A model generated the notes under the pieces. It made no database searches. It saw only the letters and a list, made by a program, of their open reading frames with translations, and was not told where the DNA came from. This document shows positions 36,400 to 45,319 of a stretch of 64,000 nt of DNA, one piece after another. This stretch comes from Emticicia sp031378345. Lineage in GTDB: Bacteria; Bacteroidota; Bacteroidia; Cytophagales; Spirosomataceae. The translations under genes and the position numbers were made by a program. Location: NCBI GenBank assembly GCA_031378345.1, contig JANNDY010000034.1, forward strand, positions 1-64,000, written 5' to 3'. The stretch's first letter is position 1. Each line of letters begins with the position of its first letter.

Positions 36400-37767
36400 T
36401 TAAAATTCTCTAATTTTTATACTTCTAAAATGCACTTCATCGCCGTGGTCTTGTAAGAGAATATGCCCCGAAACCGCTTGGGCAAAATTTTGATAAGTGC
36501 TGTATTTACTTTTGGCAATTAAATTACGAAAAATCTGCGAATGTCGGTCATATTCTACCATTTTGAGGTTATTTAGCCAATGTTCTACATGCCCATCGTG
36601 TACCACAAGGCGTAATTTATTCCATTTTCCAGGTGGATTCATTCGTTTATCCATGCTACCTTCCGATAGGTTTTCGGAAGTAATCAAGTCATACAATGAA
36701 GCTGTCGTACGATTGCCATTCACACCTGCTTTGGCATCGGGATGCACTTTATCGTCTAAAATCTGGAATTCTGGGCCTAAACCTGTACCTGCTTTTTTCT
36801 TGCGGTCTTCTACCACAAAATATTTTAGTCCGCTATTTGCACCCGTTGTGAGTTTGAAATCCATTTCGAGTTCAAAATTTGAAAATTCCTTGTCGGTTAT
36901 GATGTCGCCGCTTTTTACCAAAGTGTCTTTTTTTATGCCCAAAACTTTCAAAACACCATCTTGAATTGCCCAACCGACTGTTGGAAATTTATCGTAGTTT
37001 GCCAAACGCCAACCTTCGGTGGTTTTTCCATCCCAAAGCAAACGCCAGCCTTTTCTGATTTCATTTTCAGATAATTTATTAACTAAATAGCTTACTTCTG
37101 GGGCTTCTTCTCCGCCTTTCCATATTGCATCTTGCAAGTTTTCTGTGGCAATTCTGATATTTTTCCATTGAACTGTCAGCCCAACTTGTTCCTCACGCTT
37201 GATTTGATGTACTTGTAAAGCAATAAAACCACGAGCGGTTTGTGGGTCTAAAAGATTTGTACAAGGAATACGGTTTACCCAAGTTTTGATGCTATTGCCA
37301 ATGGCTTCGATGTGGTATTTGTTCCACTGCCCCATTCTGAATGCAGTTCTACCTTTTGGGTTTATTGATAATGGATATAACCAACCGTTACGTCCTTCGT
37401 CGAAGATTCCACCGCTCCAAGCTCGGTCGCCTGGGTCGATTTCTACTTGATAGCCGTGAACTTTTCCAGCTTGGATATTTGGGTCGCTAATGCTTCTGAT
37501 TTGAATGCCTGAGTTTAGGCCTGCTTCTACTTTTAGCTCCAATTCCAGCACAAAATCGCCGTAGGTTTCATCCGTGCATAAGAAAGAATTGGGCGTATTA
37601 AGTTGCGAAACACCAACAATGGTTTTATTGATGACTTTGTATTCGGCATTGCCATTTTTTTTCGTCCAACCTTTTAAATCAGTGCCATTAAAAAGTTCCT
37701 TCCATTGAGCGATGGCATTAAAGCTAAAAAACAGGGTAAGTAGTCCTAAAAAGAAGTATTTTTTCAT
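36400..37767 (-). CDS. Tandem DUF1080 protein (3-keto-disaccharide hydrolase family)
   Basis: A 455-residue exported protein (signal peptide ending FNAIAQ) containing two copies of the DUF1080/PF06439 jelly-roll domain. The first (~21-205) opens WKELFNGTDLKGW and has the FVLELELKVEAGLNSGIQIR strand. The second (~240-455) opens GWRLLWDGKTTEGW, has the matching FELEMDFKLTTGANSGLKYF, and ends GHILLQDHGDEVHFRSIKIREF. Members of this family were shown to hydrolyse 3-keto-glycosides made by sugar 3-dehydrogenases. Duplicated domains suggest one catalytic and one binding unit, or two active sites. The neighbouring haem protein makes an oxidation-hydrolysis pathway an attractive hypothesis. Confidence 0.88.
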   Translation of the reverse strand: MKKYFFLGLLTLFFSFNAIAQWKELFNGTDLKGWTKKNGNAEYKVINKTIVGVSQLNTPNSFLCTDETYGDFVLELELKVEAGLNSGIQIRSISDPNIQAGKVHGYQVEIDPGDRAWSGGIFDEGRNGWLYPLSINPKGRTAFRMGQWNKYHIEAIGNSIKTWVNRIPCTNLLDPQTARGFIALQVHQIKREEQVGLTVQWKNIRIATENLQDAIWKGGEEAPEVSYLVNKLSENEIRKGWRLLWDGKTTEGWRLANYDKFPTVGWAIQDGVLKVLGIKKDTLVKSGDIITDKEFSNFELEMDFKLTTGANSGLKYFVVEDRKKKAGTGLGPEFQILDDKVHPDAKAGVNGNRTTASLYDLITSENLSEGSMDKRMNPPGKWNKLRLVVHDGHVEHWLNNLKMVEYDRHSQIFRNLIAKSKYSTYQNFAQAVSGHILLQDHGDEVHFRSIKIREF

Positions 37768-37879
37768 AGTTTTAGGTTGAATTTAAGGTTTTAATGGTTG
37801 AGGAGGTGAAAAAAAAGAGAAGAAAAACACTTCTTCCTCTCTTTTTGACCTTTTATTTATTTAACAAATCTACTATAAA

Positions 37880-39742
37880 TTAATATCCTGCATTTTGTGT
37901 CATCGCTGGAAACGATAAATCTATTTCGCTTTGAGGAATTGGTCTCAAATAATGCTTATCTGCAATCGTTTGACCTTTCACCCAAGGATTATATTTTTTC
38001 ACTCGTTCAACCAATTTGCTTGTTCTTTTCAAGTCGAACCAACGGCTATATTCTCCCATAAATTCTCTTGCTCTTTCATCCAAAATCAAATCAATTGTTA
38101 CATTCGACGCTGTTGCTCTATAAGATGCTGTTTCGAGTGATTTTTGATTTTCGGGTGCTGCTGCACGTTTAGGGTCTGTTCCTTTTTTTGTACCCAAAGC
38201 ACGGTCGAGAATTCGGTTATAATAAACCTCTGCACCGCCCAATTTGCCACCTTTTGCACCTTTTACGATAGCTTCGGCTGCTATTAAATAGGCTTCAGCA
38301 GAACGGAAAATACATTCGTTAAAGGTTCCGAATGCATCGCCATAAGGAATACCTGGCTGCCAAAACTTCCACATCAATGGTGCTTGAACATTCAAACCTG
38401 AATTATCAATCGGATATCCGCCGCCATATTCGTCAGTGTTTACGACTGCGTAGTTTTTCTTTCCACCTAAATCAATACCTCTTTCTGCCAATGAAGTAAC
38501 TGGCTTATTCCAAGGTCTGCAAACTAAAACTGTATCACCAGCAGCATAATTTACCTTCAAATTGGCATTGCTCAATGGAAGTGGTTTGTAATCTTTCACT
38601 GCAGCAAGTGCATAGCCCACACTTACAAAATTATGAGCATAACGGGTATCATTATCTGGGTCGAAAAAGCGATAAGTTGCTGTATTTATTTGATGCACTC
38701 CAAGACAACGGTTATAGTCTGTCGTGCGACCTTTACTTCCTATAAAGCCCTCTCCACTCGGGCCAAATTTTGAGTGCAAGTCATTTCCACCTGCTACATC
38801 TTGCGTAAAAGCGGCATCTGTTTTATTAGTCAATACATCTGAATTGTACTGCACTGCAAAAATGATTTCGGCATTTTTATCATTTTGAGCTCCTGTGTAT
38901 TGAGTCAAAGGATTGTTTGTCCTTTTTGGGAATAAATCACTATAATTTGATGCCAAAGGATAGGTATCAATAACTTTATCGGCGTAAAGTAGTGCAGAAT
39001 CAAAGTCAGTGTTTGTGCCACCGAGAGAATTATTATAATTCCAGCCTCTTGTTAAATAAACACGAGATAACAAAAACTGAGCGGCACCTTTGGTGATACG
39101 ACCATAGTTTGATGCCGTTACAGGTAATTTAGCCTCACAATCGAGTAAATCGGCAATAATTTGTTTGTAAACATCAGCAGCAGGAACACGAGGAAAATCT
39201 TTGCTTGGCGTAGTAACTTCTGCCAAAGGCATTGGAACATCGCCCCATTGTTGAACGGCATAAAATAGACTTAAAGCTCTCAAGAATTTAGCTTCCGAAA
39301 TCCTTGTATCTTTCAATGCCGCCGCCATTGTTGTAATACCTACGGCACGAGAAACTACTGTATTTGTTCGAGCAATTTCGGCATAAAGTAATTGCCATAA
39401 ACTTTGTATTTCGGGCAAAGTTGCATTGAATCGAGCGTCATATACATCATACAAACTTGGTGGATTTTCCTTGCCATTAACTGCCGAAGGATTCCAACCA
39501 CCTTGTGCTGAAAAAATATCTGTTCCGTTCAGAACCAAAACCCTGTTTTGATGAATATTTCTCAATAAAGGATAACACGAACGAACCAAATCTTCAAAAC
39601 CTGCTTCCGTTTTATAATAAACATCGGTAGTTAAAGTAGATTTAGGAATTTCTTCCAAAAATTTATCTTTACAGCCTGATATTACAAGAAATAAACTTGT
39701 AACCAGCCAAAAATTATATCGTTTGAATAATATTGATTTCAT
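37880..39742 (-). CDS. SusD/RagB-family glycan-binding lipoprotein (second locus)
   Basis: A 620-residue lipoprotein with lipobox VISGC (Cys23-24). It has the RagB/SusD start CKDKFLEEIPKSTLTTDVYYKTEAGFEDLVRSCY, central TPR helices (KFLRALSLFYAVQQWGDVPMPLAEV) and the C-terminal DERAREFMGEYSRWFDLKRT with HYLRPIPQSEI. It caps the SusC channel coded 20 bp upstream. It is about 110 residues longer than the SusD at 6685-8220, with extra loops, consistent with a different and probably larger ligand. Confidence 0.93.
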   Translation of the reverse strand: MKSILFKRYNFWLVTSLFLVISGCKDKFLEEIPKSTLTTDVYYKTEAGFEDLVRSCYPLLRNIHQNRVLVLNGTDIFSAQGGWNPSAVNGKENPPSLYDVYDARFNATLPEIQSLWQLLYAEIARTNTVVSRAVGITTMAAALKDTRISEAKFLRALSLFYAVQQWGDVPMPLAEVTTPSKDFPRVPAADVYKQIIADLLDCEAKLPVTASNYGRITKGAAQFLLSRVYLTRGWNYNNSLGGTNTDFDSALLYADKVIDTYPLASNYSDLFPKRTNNPLTQYTGAQNDKNAEIIFAVQYNSDVLTNKTDAAFTQDVAGGNDLHSKFGPSGEGFIGSKGRTTDYNRCLGVHQINTATYRFFDPDNDTRYAHNFVSVGYALAAVKDYKPLPLSNANLKVNYAAGDTVLVCRPWNKPVTSLAERGIDLGGKKNYAVVNTDEYGGGYPIDNSGLNVQAPLMWKFWQPGIPYGDAFGTFNECIFRSAEAYLIAAEAIVKGAKGGKLGGAEVYYNRILDRALGTKKGTDPKRAAAPENQKSLETASYRATASNVTIDLILDERAREFMGEYSRWFDLKRTSKLVERVKKYNPWVKGQTIADKHYLRPIPQSEIDLSFPAMTQNAGY

Positions 39743-39762
39743 TTTATGTCAAATTTAGAATA

Positions 39763-42700
39763 TTAGAAACTTACATTAAGACCAGCACTAATGGTCATTG
39801 AAGGCACATCATCTTGATAAATAGCTGAATTAAACTCAGGGTCAAATCCTATATATTTTGTAAATATAAATGGATTCAAGACTTGTGTATAAATGCGTGC
39901 GTTTGCCAATTTCCATTTATCCATGATACCTTTTGGAAGTGTATAACCAAGTGTTATGTCTGAAATTCTCAAGAAACTTGCATCTTGATAGTTGATTGCA
40001 CCGCGATACGGATTTGCCGCTACTACGCCAAAATAGGTATTTGAAGGATTGTCACTTCTCCAATAGTCCAACTCGGCGAGTCTGTTATATCTCGTTCCAG
40101 CTACATCACCAAAAGTTCCTGCCAAAGTATTGTTTGAGTATTGAGTGCCATTGCGATAATAAGCAAAGAACGATAAATCAATATTTTTATATTTGAAACG
40201 ATTGGTAAGACCCATCAAGAATTTGGGTAATTGTGTTCCTAAAACAGTTCTATCATCAATTCCTTCGGTTGAAGAAATTACGCCATCATTATTTTGGTCA
40301 ACAACTCTTACAGAACCGGGTACTTGCTTGTATTTGGTAGCTAAATCTTTGTCAGTAGTTTGCCATATTCCATCGAATTTATAATCGAAATTGGCTCTGA
40401 TCGGATAGCCTACAAAAAGTTTATTTCCTTTGTCCGCCAATTGTCCGTTGCCATATAATTCGAGTAATTTATTGTTGTTTTTGGTGAAAGTAAGCGAAGT
40501 ATTCCAACTGAAATCTGTTCTTGCCACATTGACAGTATTTAATAAAATTTCAACTCCCTTGTTTTGAATTTTACCAACATTTGAAATTACTTGCGAGAAG
40601 CCCGAAGCGGTCGGAATTTTTTGATTTAGAATCAAATCGACAGTTTTTCTGTCATAAACTTCCACTGTTCCAGCGATTCTGTTTCTCAAAAAGCCAAAAT
40701 CTAAACCTACGTTCAATTCTTTACTACGTTCCCATCTCAAATCTTTGTTAGCTAAGTTTGAAGGTGAAAACCCATAAGCTGCAGTTCCATCAAAATCATA
40801 ACCAGTATTTAATAAACCTGCTTGCGTGCTATATGGATTGACCGTTGAATTACCAACTTCACCATAACTTACTCTTAGTTTTAAGTTAGAAAGTGCTTTG
40901 ATATTTTGGACAAACTTTTCGTCAATCAATCTCCAAGCTAAAGCAACTGAGGGGAAAAACGCCCATTTATTGCCTGGGGCTAATTGCGATGCACCGTCTG
41001 AACGACCAGTAAGTGTCAATAAATATTTATCATTGAATGAATAATTTACTCGACCCATGTACGAAGCGATTGAACGCTCAACCAATGAACTCGAAAAACC
41101 CTGTATAGTTCCTGTATTTAAAGCATACCAGTCAGAGTCGAAAGGAAGATTATTTGCAGCAATAGTATAGGATTCATTTCTTTGATAAAATGCACTTTGT
41201 AAGCCAGTAAACGTAAATTTATGTTTACCCAAATCTAAATTATAATTAAGGATATTGTCAAGTGTATAACTTCCTAAGATTCGGCTATCATATTGGGTTC
41301 TTGGTTTTGCTCCAATTTGTGATTTTGTCCAAGAACCTCTGAAATCTCCAATTCTTGAATTACCATAAGTTGCCGAAAGTGATGAACGAATACTTAAACC
41401 TTTGATAGGAGAATATTCAACATAAGCGTTACTCATGATATTTGCAGTAGTTGTTTGCAGTTTCGATTGTACAGGGTCAATATCGTTCAAAGGATTTGGC
41501 ACTTGTTTGTCATTAATACCCATCCAAAACGCCAAACCATTCACGTTTATGTCTTGATTTTCGCTTGGATTTGCCAAATCTGCATAATAAGGAACTCCCG
41601 ATGGTCTTGCACGGTACGCTCCTCTCAAAGATTCTTGCGAACCTAAATTTTGGTCGGAATAAGTTACATAAGAAGTAAAGCCAACTTTGAAATGCTCGCC
41701 CAATTTGCTATCAAGACCAGCATTTAGGTTATAACGCTTAAAATTTGTGCTAATTACGTTTCCGTCTTCTTGCAAAAGACCACCCGAAAAACGATACGTT
41801 GTTTTTTCAGTTCCGCCCGAAACACTGATATTTTGACTCATTTGTAAGCCATTTTGTGTAACCAAATCAACCCAGTCTGTACTTTTACCACCATTAATAA
41901 CAGATAATTCGGAAGCTGTAAAAGTAGCTCCCGTTGAACCTTCCAAGACTCTATCAGTAAAAATAGATTTATAAAATTGCTGAGCGTTCATCAGTTGGGG
42001 AAGATGAGCTGGCGTTTTCATACCTACATAAGTATCATAACTTACACGAGGTTTTCCCGAAATACCTTTTTTGGTGGTAATGATAATAACACCATTTGCC
42101 CCTCTTGCTCCATAGATAGCAGTTGAAGAAGCATCTTTCAATACATCCATTGATTGAATGTCATTTGGGTTGAGGTTATTAATATCTCCGCCCATCAAAC
42201 CATCAATTACGACCAAAGGAGCTGTTGAGTTATTAATGGTGTTTTCACCTCTAATCGTAATATTATAGCCACTTCCTGGGCGGTTATCAGATTTTGTTAC
42301 TGTCGCTCCCGCGACTTGTCCTTGTATTGCTCTTGCAGCCAAGGTTGGATTTGCTCTAACAATGTCTTTCGATTGAATTGAAGACAAAGCCCCTGTTAAA
42401 TCTCTTTTTTTCTGCTCACCATAGCCAACTACTACTACTTCATCGAGTTGCTTCAAATCGGCTTTCAATGAAATATCAAACATTGTTCTGTTGCCAACTG
42501 AAATCTCTTGCGACTCAAAACCAACAAAGCTGATAATGAGTAAATCGCTTTCGTTTGGGACGCTCAGACTAAAATTTCCGTTCACATCAGAAGTCGTACC
42601 CTTACTTGTTCCTTTCACCGCAATACTCGCCCCAACAATAATTTCGCCTTTATCATCCTTTACATTCCCCTTAATTGGTTTGTCTAAAATGATGGGTAGC

Positions 42701-43095
42701 ATTTGTAGGTTTTCATTTTCTATCAAACCAACTTTGGGTTCGATTCTTTTTAGCACAATTTGCTTACCCATCACCTTATAATCTAATTGAAGCGGCGAAA
42801 GTAAATTTTTTAGCACATCACCCAAAGTCGAATTGTCCATATTAATGCTTACCATTTTCTCGGACTTTATGAGAGTCGAGCTGTAGATAAACCTAATATC
42901 CGCCGATTTTTCGATTTCGTTCAAGACCTTTTTTATTGGCTGAACCTCCGCTTTTAAGCTAATTCTTTTGTTCAATATTTCTTGTGAATATCCATCATGG
43001 GCAAAGGATACTCCAACAAAAAACAATAGAAGAATTAACTGTGAAAATGTAATTCGTATGACATTAGGCATACAAATCAGTAGATTTTTTCTCAT
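39763..43095 (-). CDS. SusC-type TonB-dependent transporter with STN signalling domain
   Basis: A 1,110-residue outer-membrane importer, intact. The signal segment (1-38, ending DGYSQ) is followed by an STN domain (~45-117; ISLKAEVQPIKKVLNEIEKSADIRFIYSS, then LDYKVMGKQIVLKR), a CarboxypepD_reg-like domain (~141-215), the LDEVVVVGYGEQ segment, the plug and the barrel ending SMTISAGLNVSF. STN domains contact a FecR anti-sigma factor in the periplasm, and the fecR and ECF sigma genes lie directly upstream. It probably imports the oligosaccharide while signalling its presence. The promoter would lie in the 272-bp gap that holds the inverted-repeat element. Confidence 0.95.
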   Translation of the reverse strand: MRKNLLICMPNVIRITFSQLILLLFFVGVSFAHDGYSQEILNKRISLKAEVQPIKKVLNEIEKSADIRFIYSSTLIKSEKMVSINMDNSTLGDVLKNLLSPLQLDYKVMGKQIVLKRIEPKVGLIENENLQMLPIILDKPIKGNVKDDKGEIIVGASIAVKGTSKGTTSDVNGNFSLSVPNESDLLIISFVGFESQEISVGNRTMFDISLKADLKQLDEVVVVGYGEQKKRDLTGALSSIQSKDIVRANPTLAARAIQGQVAGATVTKSDNRPGSGYNITIRGENTINNSTAPLVVIDGLMGGDINNLNPNDIQSMDVLKDASSTAIYGARGANGVIIITTKKGISGKPRVSYDTYVGMKTPAHLPQLMNAQQFYKSIFTDRVLEGSTGATFTASELSVINGGKSTDWVDLVTQNGLQMSQNISVSGGTEKTTYRFSGGLLQEDGNVISTNFKRYNLNAGLDSKLGEHFKVGFTSYVTYSDQNLGSQESLRGAYRARPSGVPYYADLANPSENQDINVNGLAFWMGINDKQVPNPLNDIDPVQSKLQTTTANIMSNAYVEYSPIKGLSIRSSLSATYGNSRIGDFRGSWTKSQIGAKPRTQYDSRILGSYTLDNILNYNLDLGKHKFTFTGLQSAFYQRNESYTIAANNLPFDSDWYALNTGTIQGFSSSLVERSIASYMGRVNYSFNDKYLLTLTGRSDGASQLAPGNKWAFFPSVALAWRLIDEKFVQNIKALSNLKLRVSYGEVGNSTVNPYSTQAGLLNTGYDFDGTAAYGFSPSNLANKDLRWERSKELNVGLDFGFLRNRIAGTVEVYDRKTVDLILNQKIPTASGFSQVISNVGKIQNKGVEILLNTVNVARTDFSWNTSLTFTKNNNKLLELYGNGQLADKGNKLFVGYPIRANFDYKFDGIWQTTDKDLATKYKQVPGSVRVVDQNNDGVISSTEGIDDRTVLGTQLPKFLMGLTNRFKYKNIDLSFFAYYRNGTQYSNNTLAGTFGDVAGTRYNRLAELDYWRSDNPSNTYFGVVAANPYRGAINYQDASFLRISDITLGYTLPKGIMDKWKLANARIYTQVLNPFIFTKYIGFDPEFNSAIYQDDVPSMTISAGLNVSF

Positions 43096-43156
43096 AGTTT
43101 TATTTTTAAAATAGGTAATACAGAATACTTGTTAATTTGACAATTATGGACTTGTT

Positions 43157-43350
43157 TTAATTTCCCCTCCATTTTCAAGGAGGGGCGACCGACGCTCGGT
43201 GGCAAAATTCTGACAAAGTCGAATTTTGACGGGGACGCCCAGTCGGGGTGGTTAAAGGTCGTTGAAGTCTTTTCAAAACAAATTCTACGCAGAAAAACCA
43301 CCCCGCCGACTGCGTCAGGCACCCCTCCTTGAAAAAAGGATGGGAAATTA
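43157..43350. repeat. ~194-bp MITE-like intergenic element with terminal inverted repeats
   Basis: The left end (TTAATTTCCCCTCC..TTTTCAAGGAGGGG) and the right end read in reverse (TAATTTCCCATCC..TTTTTTCAAGGAGGGG) match over about 30 bp. A second nested pair sits inside: AGTCGGGGTGGTT near 43229 against AACCACCCCGCCGACT near 43300. The whole piece can fold into one long cruciform. GC content is visibly higher than in the flanks. It lies between fecR and susC, where it could act as an RNA structure in the leader. Short ORFs within it are not genes. Confidence 0.7.
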
Positions 43351-43367
43351 GCACTGCGTAAAATGAG

Positions 43368-44450
43368 TTACTTACATCCATTAGATTTTATTACGAAATT
43401 ATTGTCGATTTCTTCATAAGTTGCATCTAAAGCAATACAAATTAACTTGATTTTCTCTGTCAGAGGTTCATCCGATAAATGTGCTGTGAGTTTACAATTT
43501 GCCAATTTTTCTTTGTTATAGCTTATCTCGACATGATAAGCATTTTTAATTACTTCAATAATGTCGGTTGCGGGTGTTTCGTCAAAATCGAAAGAAAGTT
43601 TTTGTATTGGTTGCAGAAGTTCTTCTTGCTTAACAATAACTGGTTTCTCTATTTTTTCGCCATTTTGGTTAATTTTTACTTGTTCGTTTGCATTTAATAC
43701 AAAGCCTTCTAAGGTCTTTCCATTAATTTTTTCTTCTTTATGTATATCACTTTGCAAGATAACAGCCACTCGCCCTGTTTTTACAATTACTTCAGTTTCA
43801 GAAGGATTTGTTTTAATGGTAAAACTCGTACCTAATACCTTAGTAATCAATTCATTAGCATAAACAAAGAAAGGAATATCTGCATTTTTATGTACTTCAA
43901 AAAATGCTTCTCCTGATAAAATAACTTCTCTTTTTGTTTTATTATATTGTTTGGGCGAATAGCTAATTTTACTTTTTGGTTGCAAAATCACCGAACTTTC
44001 ATCGGGCAAGGTTAATAGTATTGGGCGAGTAGTAGTATTTTCTTTTTCATAAATCTCTCCTGTTTCGTCTTTGGTGTTTTGTACAAGATTTTCATAAGAA
44101 ATAATAGTGGGTTTTGAAAACTCTGACCAACCTATCCAAACAAAAATCAAAATTGCTGCCGCAACCCCAAACCATTTCGATATAAGCCACCTATTTTTTC
44201 TTTCTTCCGAAAACTCTTGGGTTTCTTCTTTTTCTATAATATTGGCAATATTTGTTTTGATTTTATCAAATTTATGTTCGGTATTAAGAAAATACTGTGG
44301 ATTTTGCGATTCCCATTCATCCAAATATTGATAAAAAAGTTCCTGACTTTCTTTAATACTTAGCCATTCTTCAATCATTTTATATTGAATAGAAGTATGT
44401 TTACCATCAAAGTAATCGAATATTATTTTTTTTGTAAGTGATGAGTTCAT
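43368..44450 (-). CDS. FecR-family anti-sigma factor
   Basis: A 360-residue single-pass membrane protein. I use the ATG at 44450 (MNSSLTKKIIFDYFDGK); the ORF extends 22 codons further, into the gap after the sigma gene. The cytoplasmic N-terminus (~1-88) should bind the sigma factor, residues ~91-108 (SKWFGVAAAILIFVWIGW) form the membrane helix, and the periplasmic part has a FecR domain (~155-245; LPDESSVILQPKSKISYSPKQYNKTKREVILSGEAFFEV) and a C-terminal DUF4974-like domain (~285-360). The pair sigma-FecR transduces the state of the STN-bearing SusC at 39763-43095 across the envelope. Confidence 0.92.
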   Translation of the reverse strand: MNSSLTKKIIFDYFDGKHTSIQYKMIEEWLSIKESQELFYQYLDEWESQNPQYFLNTEHKFDKIKTNIANIIEKEETQEFSEERKNRWLISKWFGVAAAILIFVWIGWSEFSKPTIISYENLVQNTKDETGEIYEKENTTTRPILLTLPDESSVILQPKSKISYSPKQYNKTKREVILSGEAFFEVHKNADIPFFVYANELITKVLGTSFTIKTNPSETEVIVKTGRVAVILQSDIHKEEKINGKTLEGFVLNANEQVKINQNGEKIEKPVIVKQEELLQPIQKLSFDFDETPATDIIEVIKNAYHVEISYNKEKLANCKLTAHLSDEPLTEKIKLICIALDATYEEIDNNFVIKSNGCK

Positions 44451-44487
44451 GTTTAATACTTTGTATTTAAGTATAAATTTTTGGGAT

Positions 44488-45099
44488 TTAGTTGAAAAAT
44501 ATAAAAAACATAGCACTAAGTATCCATTCGGCTTTAAGTTCTTCTCGAATTTTTGCCAATGCTCTGCTTATCAAACGTTCTACGGCACTCACCGTAATTT
44601 GCATTTCGAGGGCAACTTCGGCGTATTTTTTGCCTTCCAGTCTATTCAACTGAAAGGCTTTTCTTGATTGTTGAGGAAGATGTTGAATTGCGACATCTAA
44701 TCTTTTTGTGAGTTCGTGGAAATGAAGAATTTCGTCAGGCTGTAGGACAACAGAATTATCTGAATATTGAAAATCAAAATCGTTATTTTCTAAATGTATA
44801 GTACGATTTATTTCAACTTTAATAGTATTATAGGCTCTATATCTAACAGCTGTATATAGGTAAGAGCGATAGGATGTTGTGATGTTTTCATAAACTTTGT
44901 TTTGCCAAATATTCGTAAAAACCTCCGCTACAATATCTTCGGCTAATTCTTTGGAGTAAACAAAGCGAATGGCATGGTTACACAAATTGGTATAATACTT
45001 ACGAAAAAGTAATTCAAAGCCTTTTTCGGGTGAATCTGCAAAATTTCTCACAATAAAATATTCATCAGAAATAATTTTTGTTTCTGATACATTCTTCAT
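44488..45099 (-). CDS. ECF RNA polymerase sigma factor
   Basis: A sigma-70-family extracytoplasmic-function factor of about 203 residues if started at the ATG at 45099 (MKNVSETK); an in-frame ATG at 45153 would add 18 residues. Region 2 is visible (FELLFRKYYTNLCNHAIRFVYSKELAEDIVAEVFTNIWQNK, then SYRSYLYTAVRYRAYNTIK), as is the region 4 helix-turn-helix (KRLDVAIQHLPQQSRKAFQLNRLEGKKYAEVALEMQITVSAVERLISRALAKIREEL). Its fecR partner starts 37 bp downstream, and the regulated SusC follows. This is the standard Bacteroidota arrangement for substrate-induced glycan loci, so it probably activates the 43095-27230 operon. Confidence 0.92.
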   Translation of the reverse strand: MKNVSETKIISDEYFIVRNFADSPEKGFELLFRKYYTNLCNHAIRFVYSKELAEDIVAEVFTNIWQNKVYENITTSYRSYLYTAVRYRAYNTIKVEINRTIHLENNDFDFQYSDNSVVLQPDEILHFHELTKRLDVAIQHLPQQSRKAFQLNRLEGKKYAEVALEMQITVSAVERLISRALAKIREELKAEWILSAMFFIFFN

Positions 45100-45319
45100 G
45101 ATGCCCAAGCCTTCTCTATCTAAATTCTCTTTGTCTTGCTTTTTGGGTAGCATTATTTGGAAGTTTTATTGTACAATTCTAAGACAAAATTTTGTTATTT
45201 TACCCCACACTTAGAAAAATATTTTTTTTGGCTTGCTAAAAGTAAAGAAATTTATATCAAAAAAACACTTGGAAAACCTGCTTACTTCTTGTAACTTTCA
45301 GCTATTGTAAAAGTATATT

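Noticed and set aside
43092..43381. Two small minus-strand ORFs between fecR and susC
   Set aside because: They lie in the inverted-repeat element and owe their length to its GC-rich composition.
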